64,000 nucleotides of DNA from Coprinellus micaceus (taxonomy: Eukaryota > Basidiomycota > Agaricomycetes > Agaricales > Psathyrellaceae). The stretch is taken from contig OX596335.1 of assembly GCA_951394405.1 (NCBI GenBank), positions 1,550,001 through 1,614,000 of the forward strand, given 5' to 3'. The position numbers and the translations under genes were made by a program. This document shows positions 1-12,503 of this stretch, piece by piece. Below the pieces are notes generated by a model. That model had not been told where the DNA came from. It worked only from the letters and a program-made list of their open reading frames with translations, and did not search any database. How positions within the stretch are numbered: the first letter of the stretch is position 1; the number at the start of each line of letters is the position of its first letter.

Positions 1-2043
1 AGGAGGGGGTTGGTGCTCGCACGCCACGAATCCTATTGGGAGTTAGCCTAGTTGTACATGTTGGAACGGGAGAGCACGTACCGTATCGCGAACACCCCAG
101 ACCGTGATGCCAACACACTTTGGGGTGTTCAAACAAGCGCGGACGACTTGGGCGTAGTCGTTGGAAGGGGCGCCCGCAATATCGAGCTCAGTGACGGCCA
201 CTTCCTTGACGTTTGCGGCCGCGATGGCGTTAAGAGCGGCTTGAGCGGTATTCCCCTGACCAGCCTGAAGGTGCATTTGAGTTCCAATACCATCGATTGC
301 TCCTGGGTTGGCTTGGTTGACCCTGTTGACGAGCGCAACGCATCCGTTGATTTTGGCGTTCGGGGCGTCCAAGTTGTAGTCGTTGATGTATAGGCTGTGA
401 GAGAGGGATGCATCAGGGGAAAGAAATCGGGAAGCAGGGCCAACGCTTCTCACACGGCCTTTGGATCGGCTTTACGCGCCTCTGCGAAGGCGAGAGGAAC
501 GAAGGACTGATGGGAGGAGGATTAGTGGGCGCTCGATGCATCTCGCGGACGAGAACTCACCTCCCCCATGACGCGAGAGAAAACGCTGGACCGCAAGGAC
601 CCATCCTCGTTGAAGATCTCGCTGCGGCACTGTCAGCTACTTCTCGATAGAAAGAAAATGGATTCAAGCGCCTACTTGACGACATCCCAATGGAATATCT
701 TCCCCGCGAAACGACCCGCGATGGTCTGAATATGGTTGGTAATGACTTGCGTCTAGCGGCAGTGGAAATATTCAGAAACAATTGAATGCAACAAACGGAC
801 GTGACCAATTACCAGAGTATCCCTATCGTTGATATTGTTAACCCATCCTGGAAGCTGGGAATGCCAGACTAGTTCACGGTTAGATCACGAAGTGCAGGGG
901 ACCTCGGAATAGATAGCGCGCACCGAGGGTGTGGCCTCGAACCAGCTTGCCGTTATCGGTAGCCCACTGCACCAGACGGTCAGAGTTGCCAAAGTTGAAG
1001 CTACCCCTGCTGGCTTGAAGATTGTTAGGACATTCCCCTGGCAATGAGACAACTACGCCGCACGTTCTGTCGCGTCCCACTGCGTTCGAATTTCAGACAC
1101 TTGCACAAGGAGCCAACAGAGAGGACCACACCTTCATAGAATTTTCCTGCGGAAGCGGAGGGGTACTGGTATGAGCGATGGGGGGCACATATACCCAGAA
1201 ATCTTTTACTCACAGGCGTAACCTGCCCAAACTCCCTCCGGAGAACATCGACGTTGGCTAACAAGCGGAATAAGTAACTTGCTTCTCGTTGAACTGGTGA
1301 CAGTCCAGACCTGTATTCCCGAGGGTTCCGGGGTCAGCACAAGCTCCCTACGATGCGATCCATGGTGAGTTTGGTACCAGCCGATTCGCTGACAGTCCCA
1401 TAAGACTTACAAAGAATATCTTTCCTTTCCCGTAAATCTTGTCCTGCAGGCCACCCGCACTTGCAGACGGCCTAGGGATGGTGTTGGTCGGAGTGGGAGC
1501 GACAGTGGTCGTTGGCGTGATGGTAACGGTCGGTACGGTAGTCGTCGGGGTGGGCGCGACAGTTGTGGTAGGTGTAGTAGGAGTGGGAGTGGGTGTGCCA
1601 GACGGGATGGTCGGAATGACCACAGTAGCCGTGGGCTGCCCATCCACGGGTTGGCATCTATAAAACCATTAGGAAATAGCGAGGTGAGTGTGATACACTG
1701 GTGAGTGCACTGACTGAGAGTACCAATCATTCAGCTCCGTGCAAGTATATCCTGGATAGCCTGGGGCACATCAGCTGAATATATGAGGTTCGGGTGAAAA
1801 GGAGGTGGTACTTACAATCGGTCTAAGCCATGAAATAAATTGTAAGCCGATACACAGGGGTCTGGCTACAGAGGAAGTGACTTACATTGCCGCCATAACC
1901 GATACCCCCGCCTTTCCCGCCGTCAAATTCGTTCCTCCTCGGTACAGATGCGACTCACATTGGGCATATGGGCCAACCAGGTCAGCCAACTCGGCAGCAT
2001 AGGCGCCAGAAACGGCAAGGAGGACGAAAGTGAGGAGTTTCAT
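1..2043 (-). CDS. CBM1-GH10 endo-1,4-beta-xylanase, 3' end outside window
   Basis: Secreted enzyme that hydrolyses beta-1,4-xylan, carrying a cellulose-binding module. Start [16 protein letters not shown] (ATG at 2043) is a typical signal peptide. Splicing 1959-2043, 1886-1911, a 7-nt micro-exon 1816-1822, 1715-1760 and 1411-1657 restores a CBM1 with its four cysteines (QCGGIGYGG...DC...TC...WYSQC) followed by a Thr/Pro linker. GH10 starts around 1430 with a GKGKIFFGACADP-like segment. Further blocks fit the family: [14 protein letters not shown], the acid/base region [15 protein letters not shown] (joined across an intron near 690-650) and the nucleophile motif VTELDI near 200. The last readable residues, DSWRAST, lie at the window edge, so only a short C-terminal piece is missing. 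At least ten introns. Family certain; exon edges inferred from phase and GT/AG. Confidence 0.92.
1816..1822 (-). other. 7-nt micro-exon in the CBM1 of the xylanase
   Basis: The exon ACCGATT is bounded by a 3' splice site (ttag) and a 5' splice site (gtaagt). Joining 1886-1911, this heptamer and 1715-1760 keeps the frame and supplies Thr-Asp plus the first base of the second CBM1 cysteine. Skipping it breaks the module and the frame. Confidence 0.7.
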
Positions 2044-4670
2044 GACGCGTTGAGACGGATACACGTACGCCGGTAGGAAACTGTTTTTCAAGAGTTACAT
2101 GTTACGCCGTCCTTTATATGTTGCATTGTGCCTAAGTAAAGTCCGAGCATATTGCCTTTCTACACTGTGAAACGGGGAATTAGGATTGTATTCAGTCTGG
2201 AACGCGGTGAAGGCAACCTCCTAAGCGCACCTTGGCGTAGCCCAAGCCCGTCGATGCGCTGGTGGGCCGCTCAGAAAAGGCTTGTATCAGCTTGGCCCCT
2301 TCATAACAAGTTTTTCTTGACGCCGATAGAGTGCCCGATTTAGACAAGGGAAGACCGAAGTAGGACGTTATGTCCGCCTTGACACATGGTGCAGCCGGCA
2401 AGGGCCGTTAGAGTTTCAACCCGTTGGCAAGAATGTTCATGTGATGGGGTCGAGGAGAAGAAACCCCTGGATTAACTGTGTCAAGGATCAACAGAAGCTC
2501 TCCGAAGTGAGAAGGGAATATCACAAACGGTGTTAGGTTCTTGTTTCGCGAAGTAGTGTTGTATCCGAGGTACAGGCGATGAGCGAGCTCGATCCCGACT
2601 CTAATCGAGGCTTCAGCGTTTCGTATGGCGTCTCGACGGCGCTTGAGCAGTTTGAGGCTGCATCGAAGCTGGACAACTCGAGGAGACCCGTGTGGCGTGG
2701 GGGGTAACGGGAGCGATTTTGACACTGGGTGAGTGGGTAGGGCTGTATGACCTCGGATAATACCAGGGCCCGCTGTGAGAAAGGAAAACTTGCCCTTCGT
2801 CGTCTCTCGCTTGGCTCTCACCCTATTAGCATCAACCACCTCAGCCAAGGCACTGGGCGGGCTTCACCTAGCTCGACCCGGCCCGGTGGCGAAAGCTCCC
2901 CAGTACCCCCGACGAGGCGGGTCACTCTGAGGAGAGACTCCCGATGACCACGAGTTGGCGATAGAATCCTCCTCGTCGAAGAACGTCCATCTTTACCATT
3001 AGAACGATGACCAAACGAGGCCCACTGTAAGCGAACGAGGTTTTTAATCGAGGGTTGAGCGGACCAGAGAGACAGTAGCATCACAGTGACCCGACCATGG
3101 TCGGCTATTACCTCGGTCTCGGTGAAACAAGCCTGGTGACTGGGCTAGCGCCACTCACAGTCGTCGCTATGCGGCGCTGAAGGCCGGACCGCGAAAGATA
3201 AACATGACAAGGAGAGTGGTATGACTATGCCAGTGACAGCAGTGGACGAATGCGCACGCCCAACAGATGCAGCAGCAGCTCCGCAACGGCGAAGTTTAAC
3301 GTGGCACATTGGTGTCAAAAGGTCCCACGCTCTGATTAGGAAAATACTTGAAGTTAGACGCTCATGGAAAGTGGGAAATGAAAGTGGGATATCGGGGTTG
3401 TCACGTACCATCGCCGCCAGGTGGGGGTCTAGCTTTTCCGATACTCTAGTCTCAGGAATGGACCGGGTTCCAAGGGGTTTCGGAAAGGCTATTGGGCTAC
3501 CACCCAGGTCTCACGTTGAAGTAGCACCGTGATATTAGGGCTTAGGAAAAGCCCGTATCTTTATAACGCGTCCTAGTAAGAGTGTCCAAGATGCCACAGT
3601 CGAAACTCATTGCCTGCCTAGTATAATGATGGAAAGCGCACTCGTCTACGTTACGATATAACTCCCCTCTTCGAGGGCCCAACGCGCCACCAAGCACGTC
3701 TCGCGTATATTGTCAGTGTCCACAGGTTATAGGATCAAGCTGTCGATGTCCCATTTTCGGACTCGCAAGTGAGTGGGTCGAGGATGCGCTGCTATTCAGA
3801 CGCTTGGTGCAGTAGTCCAGGGCTTCTCATGTCTTACGCTCCGAGTGGCCGGCTGTTATTCCCGATCTCCTCTTAATAAACTTAGAAAAGCAAACATGTG
3901 GGCACTTGTTTTATTGCGACCCGGCAAATCGATGCAGAAGGTCCGTTATTTCCTCGGGAATTTACATAAGCACCATCCAGCCCACCCACAATCGCACCAA
4001 TAAAATCAGCTTCTACCTTGGTGGGGATGAAGTGTGGGGCCATGGGCGCCAAACCCTGCAAGCGCCGGGGTTTAAGAAGCCAGCCGTTCATTCAGTCGAC
4101 CTGCTCATAGTGAGATATCACCAGGAGAGGTGGGAATGTCCGCGGGGTTTCGAAGCCACCGCTCAGGTAAACATCCATCATCCGGGGATCTTTTGTCGCC
4201 GTATAAAAGGGGCTCCCTTTCCGTGCGGTGTACTCTGAGATTATACCTCAAGACAGTTCTCCCGCCTCGTGCCACGAGAGAAGCTCGATGCACAAACAAG
4301 CAAGGTCTGACTATGGTCCATGGACACCAATCTCATCCGCACGCATTTATGAGATACTTTGATTTCTCAGCCACGAGATAGGGTTACTTCTTCTCAGGGA
4401 AAGGAGTCTCACCTCTTGCTGGAATCTTCGTGGGCGCCTATTTGACGATATGCAACCCTAATCCAGGGTTATTTGTTCCAAGCAAACATTGATGACCGTC
4501 CCGTTGTTGATGGCGACGTTGCAGTGAATGTGACCTCGACGCACCCGAACTAACTCAACGGGGCAACACCAGTCATACCTATTATACCCCGGCAAACTCC
4601 ATATCCCTACCTTACTCATTCATATCGAAAGAGACGCACCCCAAAAGCGACTCTTGTCCTCCTTGACGCC
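2044..4670. other. gene-poor interval, no supported gene
   Basis: Open frames here are short, overlap on both strands and lack a consistent exon chain. The longest is a 146-codon minus frame at 2408-2848, rich in basic and proline residues, without a recognised domain. A TATAAAAGG element on the plus strand near 4202 is followed only by a short ORF at 4313-4381. The right end must hold the promoter of the ERF4-like gene. Decayed gene remnants are possible. Confidence 0.5.
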
Positions 4671-6372
4671 ATGATTGGTGCTATAGGGGATACCACCATC
4701 AACGACACTAGTACGCTTTCAACTGGAACCCTCTACCCGCTACCCTCGTTAGAAGCACAAGAACTCCAAACTACAAGCCCTGAAGATATGGACAGCACTA
4801 TCGTCGCGGACACGACGTTGACCAACGATTTATCCCAAGAGGGCTTTAATGTTTCCCACCTGAAGAAGGATTCTATTGCTTCATCTTCCAATTCTAGAAT
4901 TATCGACGTCCAAGCAGGGTCATCTGAACAGAACGCCGTCCAACGGGACGCTCGGTCACTCAATGCGCCTACAGATGAGCAAGCCGACTCGGACTTGGAT
5001 GATGGGGACCTCACCCAGGATGTGACGTTTGTTGCAGAACAGCATGGCCAGGGGGGAGAATGGCCTGAAGAAGCTCGAGACCTGTCCCGCAGCCAGAAGG
5101 ATGTCACCGGAGCAGATGAAATCTTACCAAATGGACCAGCCATTCCCTCTTCGTCCTCGCCTATTCGATCACAACCCCGCACAGGCGGCTTGGAACTAAA
5201 CCTCGAGCCACCTTCCCCACAACCTTGGGACCTCATCACCCCGCCTTCAGAATTTGACCCTACGAAAACGACCGGCCTCTCGATACCTCCGTCGCCCAGG
5301 GGGTACTCGCCAGTGGCGTCACAGAAATTCAGTGCCATGCAGGCCGCAACAGGGTGAGTCTTTTCGGTCCTGCTCCGTTGGTTACTATGACAGATGCCCG
5401 CCCACGTTGCTGTTGTTCCCATCCAATTTGCCTGCTCGTCGCCAGTCCAAACTCCCCAGGGCGAGCATTCAATGCAATCTGTTTATGGTGTCAGCTCCCC
5501 GGAACCCATCCTCCGAGGCGACCATGGAGTCGATGACTGTCCCCGCTCTACGCCATGTTCTACAAGCCCTATCTTTTTTATTTGTTTGATGTTGCTAACT
5601 TTATCTTGGTTCGTGTAGGAATGGAAGTCGCCTGGCGCCCAAATCCTCGTACTATTACGGACCGCCTCCTTCAGATTCGGCGTACGGCACACCTCCCATC
5701 GGTCAAATCGGCGTGCACCATCCCCGGGAGATACTTAGGGTCGAGAGGGACTACACAGGTGGGGAGATCATCCAATTCGCGCCGATCTACCCCTTGGAAC
5801 TGGAAAATAGGGTGAGTTGGTGCCATACTATTGAAATTCCGTTAGCTCATTATCTTGGTGGCTTGGCGTGTGTTTATAGTTGACCCCAACACAGTTCCTC
5901 GAGTCAATAAACGCTATGAACGAGACTCTAATCTCAGCTCATAGCATGAGGCATGCGTTCATGGACAACTTGGTCACGGTGGCCACTTTGCAACTTTCGA
6001 GGTTGTTCATGTCTACCCATTACCAGAAGGTCCGTTTGAAATTCCAGGATTTGCTGAATCACTCTGAAAGTTCTCCGCGGAATACACGCATTTCAAATTC
6101 ACCCAGGAAATGAATCGCCTTCGACACGTTATCGATGACCTCAATACCATGTTGTTCAACCCTGTCGGTCTCAATGTACTGTGGCCAGGCGACGTCGCGT
6201 TCCTCTATGTGGGTCAATTTACCGCCTATCCGAAGCCTGAGCTGACCCCGCATTTCTGCCGACCTGAACAGCTGGAAATTGAGTATTACGTTCGTACCAC
6301 CCTCTTAACTCCTTCGTCATGTTTAGTGAGGCTGACATTGACTTGCGCTGTCCTCCCGCTTCGGCGTAGTGA
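4671..6372 (+). CDS. ERF4: ERF4-like Ras palmitoyltransferase subunit (Golgin A7/ERF4 family)
   Basis: Predicted partner of the DHHC palmitoyltransferase ERF2 at the ER/Golgi, needed to palmitoylate Ras. Exons 4671-5353, 5619-5811, 5880-6029, 6107-6208, 6272-6289, with stop TGA at 6370, keep phase throughout. The first ~235 residues are Ser/Pro/acidic and probably disordered, ending in YYYGPPPSDSAYGTPP. The conserved domain follows: RDYTGGEIIQFAPIYPLELE, TPTQFLESINAMNETL, an LNVLWPGDVAFLYLEIEYY-like end. The family characteristically ends near EIEYY, which supports splicing out 6209-6271. About 382 residues. Intron 1 (265 nt) is long and contains an open stretch that could be an alternative exon. 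If the last intron is retained, the frame runs on to 6610. Confidence 0.78.
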
Positions 6373-7347
6373 TATCACTTGTCTACTAGACTCTGGTGAA
6401 TTGACGATCGTTGTGGAAAACGTACTGAAAGAACCCAAGAGGAGAAGACAAAGGGAAAGAAGCGCTAGCGATAGGCAAATAAGACGGAAGCAATCTGTGA
6501 CAAGGACCTCGGCCCCGGCGTTCCTCCCATCGCCCAGGACGGGGCACTCGGGGACAGGGCATGGGCGCCTGCAGGATTCGCGTATCCGTCGGGATCAACT
6601 GTGTCGTTGACCTTCAGCGTGCACAGAGGTCGTTTTCATTCGGTATGGTCTGTTCACTGACATCCTTTGACGGATGTGAATTTGATTGTTTTGCTCTGGG
6701 ATATCTGCCTGAAACGGGTTGATTATCGTTGTGAATAGGGGATGTACTGCCGTCGTAGGAGCTGGTAGGAGTTCGTGATGAATCGGATGTGCCTCGAAGG
6801 TCGTCGCCCATTGCAATCCACGAAATCCCGGACGATTGTCATATCTTCAACTCATCCTCGGTTATATGTATTGCGAACCTTCTCGGAAGTATGCATTCAT
6901 TTGAAGCCTTCGACGTCATAGTTCCAGACTCCTGCAGCGGTGAGTACGGGAATCTCAAGCCTGAAGAAGGATGACTGGCCGAGTCATAGACTGAGGATGG
7001 TCCCTGGACTCCCGCCCAAAATAGAAATAAAAGATCCACGGATCCGGTGCATGCCGGCGACTACGCGTGTAGGTGGTTGAAAGCCCGCAGAAAACATAGA
7101 TAAACATTAGAGAAGTGAATTGAGATTGTGCTTGGTAAGCCCAGATTTGTTTCACCTCTTCGTCGTACCCATCACTGCTATAAAACCCAGGCCCACATTT
7201 CGTCTTCCCCCATATCTCCATCGTTACCCGCTCAGCTACCGAGGTCATCCCTCGTTGTTCTCGTCGTCCCCAACGTTTCCCTCGCCCTCCAGCCCGCCCT
7301 CGACTGCGCTCCTGATATCCCCCAATACACAGCACCCCCAGCACGCC
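6373..7347. other. intergenic: ERF4 3' region and bZIP gene promoter
   Basis: No frame here has coding character with usable splice sites. The last ~200 bases before 7348 are strongly C/T-rich, as expected of a fungal 5' UTR. Confidence 0.5.
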
Positions 7348-9319
7348 ATGGACTCGTACCGCGACGCCGCTCACATTTGGGATTTCACGAATCCCGCCAA
7401 CGGCTACCCCCAGATGCAAGACATTGACTTCATGGCACTTCTCGATAAGCAGTACTCAGGCAACGCCCACCACTCTACCGAAGGCAATGGAGCTGTCCTG
7501 CCTGGTCCATTTCACGGCTCCGACATCTCCCAACATTCCAAACAACTCTCCTCGTCAAGCAATACCCCGCCCTCCGGCGATACGCCTAGCCCCTCAGACT
7601 CCCATGATTCGCACTATGACGATGCCGATGGCGCCGCACCGAAGCGCAAGGCCACTCGTGAACCCTCAGAAGGACCCAGCTCCAAGACCAGTAGGCATAG
7701 CTTGGCTTGATCGTATGAATCAGGACTGATTGTGTCCGAATAATAGTGAAGTCAGGGACTACCTCTGCGTCTACGTCAAGTCGAAGAAAATCGACCGGCA
7801 ACCCCGTGAGTCATTCAACTACGCCCTCTATGTTTTCCCGGCGCTAATCTGGTTCCTCAGGCCAAAGACGAGTCTAGACTGCTCAAGCGTAAGGAACAGA
7901 ATCGTGCTGCCCAGCGGGCGTTCCGAGAGCGCAAGGAAAAGCACGTTCGAGATGTATGTTGTGTTCTCCTGAACATTATCTTCCCTTACGTTGTTCTCAT
8001 TGTCCCTCTATAGCTCGAGGACAAGGTGGCAGCGCTGGAAGCCAAGAACGAGGAAGCAGTACATGAGAATGAGAATCTGCGGGATCTCTTATCGAGGCTT
8101 CAAACGGAGAATGTAATGCTCAAGCAGGGCCACTTTACGTTCTCTATGCCGAGAGACAGTGGCATTTCACCGTTCTCGGCAGATGCCACCTCCTTCTCCC
8201 AGAACATGCCGTCACCATCGACGCGGTCGAGTTTCGCTTCTCCCACCGTTCCCTCACGATCCAAGTCGCCAAATATCTCAAATCCTCTTGACTGGAGCTC
8301 CTTGACCACCTTCGACCCGTCTCGCCTCAACCTCTTGGACGATCTATCGCAACATCAGCAGCAGCAGCAGCAGCCGACTGCCACTGATTCCGCAATGCAA
8401 CTCGACTTCGGCTTTGGTCCGTCAGGCCTCGCATCTAACACTCCTTTCACAACCCTTGCCAGCAACCCGATGTTTATGTCATTCGCCTCTTCGTTCGACT
8501 CCACCCCACCAGCAGAGAGCCCGAGTGCATCACACTCAGCGAACCACAATGCAGCTCTCAATTTCGACATGAGCTCACTAACATCATGGCCTGTCCAAGA
8601 GAACGGTCAATCCGGTTCGTTGGACGATTTATTTCAAGGATACGGCTTGGGCAATAGCAACAACCTCGACTTCTCCTTCCTCACATCACCGGCCTCGATA
8701 AGCCCGGTCGCTCACCACATCACACCTGCGGGGATGACACAACCTCTCTCATTGTCATCCTCCCCTTCGTCGTCGTCTACGGACCCATTATATACTCCCA
8801 AGGACTCACCTCCTCATCAAGATTTTGACCCTGCGGGACACGACACGAAGCAGTGCCCAAAGACGAAGGCAGAGCTTGTTAAGTGCATAGAGAAGTCTGG
8901 GCCATCGCCGTTTGCCCCGTCGTGCACACCAAGCACACCAGGGGTGAGGAAGAGCATGGACGGTGCCCTGGGAGCGATGATCACTTGCGAGGGCAATTCG
9001 TCTTTCCCCAAGACCCAAAAGAACTCTCAGAATGTCGAAGTGCTGAGTGCCTGGCGGAGTATAACCTCCAACCCCAAGTTTAAAGTTCGTCTTCCCGGTC
9101 GCATATGTGAAAAAGGACATTGAACGCTTATGATACTTTCCCCCTTTTGTTTATTGTATATTTTAGGACACAGACATCTCGGAACTATGTGCGGAATTCA
9201 CATCGAAGGCGCGGTGTGACGGCACCAAGGTGGTACTCGAGCCTAACAGCGTCGACTCAATCATCGAGAACTTGTCGAAGAGACATCAGGGTGATGACAC
9301 CCCGCAGATGCAGCAATAG
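7348..9319 (+). CDS. yap1: Yap1/Pap1-type bZIP transcription factor, redox sensor
   Basis: Nuclear regulator of oxidative-stress genes. Exons 7348-7690, 7747-7805, 7861-7953, 8014-9084, 9167-9319 join in phase to about 572 residues. The basic region AKDESRLLKRKEQNRAAQRA with AFRERKEKHV carries the AP-1 signature (NRAAQRAFRERK). A leucine zipper follows (LEDKVAALEAKNEEAVHENE, LRDLLSRL). A long Ser/Pro/Gln region with a short CAG-rich run at about 8355-8373 fills the middle. Cysteines in two groups match the redox domains of the PAP1 family: a central group (8850-8990) and a C-terminal group in ELCAEFTSKARCDG. In yeasts these cysteines form disulfides that mask a nuclear export signal; here that role is inferred. 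Confidence 0.92.
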
Positions 9320-10611
9320 TTGACACCCAACAGAATTGTCGTTCCGTACTCCCGATAGGCGTGAAATCTGTCGAGCGATCACGTCCGTACTTTTGGCTGC
9401 CTCGCCGTGCACAACCGAACGTTGCCGGGCAGACCATTCCCATCTTAGCCAGCCCCAAGTGCATAACGCTGCCTTGACCACACAACTGATGCCCGTAAAG
9501 ATCGCACGCCTTGTGCCACATTCATCCAGTCGCAGCCTGAGCTCTCGCTTCAGTTCAAGATTCGATAAACGTCTCGTTCAAGCCTTCCCAAAATATCAAG
9601 TCGTTCGTTCACCAACCGAGCGCCCGGCTCATCCGACTCGGGTGCGCGTGTTCTCGTTTGACAGTTCTCTGGTCACTGGACGTCCCAAAATACCGTCACG
9701 CCGAAGGAAGGAAATCGAATGGGATTGGACGGGAATGTGGCACCCACTTCTAGTTGCAACTTTCCTTTCTTCGTTCATGTGTATTCCGGTCTCTTCGTTT
9801 CGAGGAGACCCTATAGTAGTGTATCTCTGTCGTCCGTGGTGCCTGTCCTTCCTTAAATTCGTCTTTCACCTCTCCTTTTACGGCGCCACTCCTTTGGCCC
9901 AGTTTCACCTCCAGGCGTCCCCTTCTTGCCACCGTTCCATTGGCGCATTTGTTCCGTGTATCTTACCTGTTCGCCGTTTTCTCGTCCAACTCCCCACCGC
10001 CGGGCCAACCCTTGGTGTTCGATCATCTGTACATGCTTAGCAAAACGCAAAGTCATTGTATATTATTTGGCGGTGCTTCTGAACCCACTGCCCACATTTC
10101 GAATTCGTGTCCTGGTACCCAGCTTCGTTCCGTACACGATTGATTCGTTTTTTGGCTTGCAATCCCCGATGAAGCTCTTGAGATCCTTGAGAGTCCCGGT
10201 CCCTTCCTACTTAAGCACTCTTGTTCCGAAGACGCCCCAGTATTCTGTCTCGATGCGAAGCCAAGGCTGTCGAGGGTTTCACATCGTCAACTTGGACTTC
10301 AGTGTGGATCAGATGGCGATGGACGGACGACCGCCATGGGTAGTTGTAAGTACATCCCTCTGCACTGACTGCAGATGGGCATAGTAAGAGAGCTAGTAAG
10401 AGGGCCCGCGCTGCGCGTACTGCGCATTTTCCCGCACTCACAGGAGCCAAGCAGATAGCTATCATTTTCGTATGACTCGGTCTTCAGCTCAAGGACTGCG
10501 CAAGCCAAGCGCATCGTACGTTAAATGGCGAAGAGGGGCTACACCTAGCCTACGGCAGCAGGGCATACGCGTCCCACATCGGCGTCAGTCCTTTCATCCT
10601 CCCACAGCCTA
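9320..10611. other. intergenic, probably bZIP 3' UTR and spacer
   Basis: A 234-codon plus frame crosses 9336-10040 but begins right after the bZIP stop, is pyrimidine-rich, lacks domain signatures and is contradicted by other open frames. It is read as 3' UTR. A GT..AG pair at about 10347-10372 could be an intron of an unrecognised transcript starting near 10169. Confidence 0.4.
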
Positions 10612-12090
10612 GTATACGGCGACCCGGTCCAGTCCCAAAAACTCAATGGCCCTTCACTTGGCTTCCCTGTCAACCACTTCCGTTGGTCCGTAGAACGTCG
10701 AAACTCTGTTTGTGCAAGCAACTCGGAAAGAGGACCACATGCACTCCGAACTACTGGATATTGCGGCCCTTTGGCCTATCCTTTGGAAGGTTCGGTGATC
10801 AGAGGATTCATTGGCAATGACCTACAATGGCCGCTCGTGCGAATCGTTGGTCTCACTTAGCGGTGCGAGACCTGGAAGAAGCGTGAGCCCATATGTTTGC
10901 CGTATCGTGTTGCCGTGGAAGAAGTTACTTACTTACGAACGTTCCCCAAATCAAGACCTTCCGCTGTGCCCTTCACCACGAATACAAGTGGCTTGAGCAG
11001 TGGTAGATAACAACAGGTTCGGCATATTACGGCTTCCCGTCAATGTGGAGCAGACCGCTTTACTCGCCAGAGCGTACCCAATACGTCGACCACACGAGAG
11101 AGTGCACGAGCAGTTTAACCTAGTTTAACTGGATCCTGAGCAAAAAGCCCTACTTACGTCGTGTCACGGTGTAGCCGAACCGTTGGAGTTGGCTCATGTT
11201 GGCACGTCAACCGGTTGAGGGAGCCCAAGTAACGACCTTCTCGCTAAAGGTATCGTTAAAGCAAACCTCGTCGTGCAATTTGTCAGTGCTTCGTATCGAC
11301 TTTGGCATATTGTATCTGCCTCTCCGTACCATACGCGAAACATCTGTGCCTCGTTCCGTCAACCCCAGCGCCAGAAAACCAGGCGGCTGAGATACCGCGT
11401 ATTTCCCCATCGTTCATAAACTTGCCCATGCTCGTGGCACAACGACCAACACTCAGCTCGGTTGTCCCGGCGGACAATCGTACGAAGTCCATCTAGCTAA
11501 GGAGGCATGATCGACACCCCAAACTCTGTTTGAGCGCGCTCATCAGTGTGAAGGAGGGCAAGGACTTCAGTGTTTCATCGGTCTCAACCAGGGGTACTTT
11601 GGTGGCCAATCACAGGCTCCACCACCACCAACATCATCAATTAGGTCTTTTGCGGGACACCTCGGAGTGCTCGAGGCCCTGGGGAATCGGCGAACACTAA
11701 CGCCCGATCATGGACGCATGACTTGCTGACTGAGCGCCTGCTCACCGAAGAGCCGTGACCATTCGTGGAGTCCAGAGACCCTCGGTTATCTTTAGCTTCC
11801 ACCGAGGTGATAAAAATGCAGTCCGCTTCATTTATCTTGCGGAACCCTTGTCGCAGCTGGCCAGCTAACCATACCCAGCCCTCTCAGAAGTTTTCTGGGG
11901 AATGAACGGGTTCTATCAGTGCTCTATTCAATTGACGGCATATCTTGAAGCCACAACGCATCTTCACGGACTACTTCAGGATCGCGAAGACGCACATTTG
12001 TCTACTCTCGCCTTGAAGCGGGCAAATCTAGTTGTTCCGGTGGAGACGGCAAAGGCACTTCGCCCGAACATGACCTTCTGTTCACCGTAG
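10612..12090 (+). pseudogene. possible decayed protein-coding region
   Basis: Three plus-strand blocks read open with natural-looking composition but not as one gene. They are 10612-10860 (starts VYGDPVQSQKLNGPSLGF), 11511-11729 (contains QCFIGLNQGYFGGQ then a Pro run) and 11890-12090 (contains FWGMNGFYQCSIQLTAYLEA). Stops and frame changes separate them and no family was recognised. The minus strand also has a short coding-like pair of blocks at 11210-11492, so even the strand is uncertain. Confidence 0.22.
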
Positions 12091-12503
12091 CCGGGCGCAC
12101 GCGAGGTCATAGATGCATTAACAGATATCGGAATCAACAACAAAACATGGGAAGCTCAAAGAGCATGAGAGAAAGGGGGTAGTAAGATATACATGAGAAA
12201 AGCCTAGCTATACATAGGAAATACGAAGCGGTGCGAGATACGGTAACGATAGAGCGATGCGGGGGATCACAAGGTGTAAGAGGATATTTTGAAGAGGGAA
12301 GGCGAATGAGAAAGGGGCGGTCGCAAGCTGCAGTAGAAAGTGATAGGATGATCAATAGAAGATCCAAGTGAATAAGGGGCGCCAGAAAGACAGAAGATAT
12401 CCGACGCGGAGGTCCTTTCGAGAACATCGGAAATCACAACCTGCCCACCCTCGAATTCCGCTGTTCGGTCCGATTCGGATAAGGGGCTAGGACGCCCTAC
12501 CCT
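12091..12503. other. 3' flank of the SNF2-type gene
   Basis: A/G-rich on the plus strand (pyrimidine-rich in the transcript sense of the minus gene). Nothing beyond a likely 3' UTR is seen. Confidence 0.5.

Noticed and set aside
4733..5422. 229-codon minus frame opposite the ERF4-like gene
   Set aside because: Antisense shadow of exon 1; the plus frame connects by good splice sites to the conserved ERF4 domain.
9336..10040. 234-codon plus-strand ORF after the bZIP gene
   Set aside because: Begins immediately behind the bZIP stop, low-information composition, no domain. Best explained as 3' UTR.
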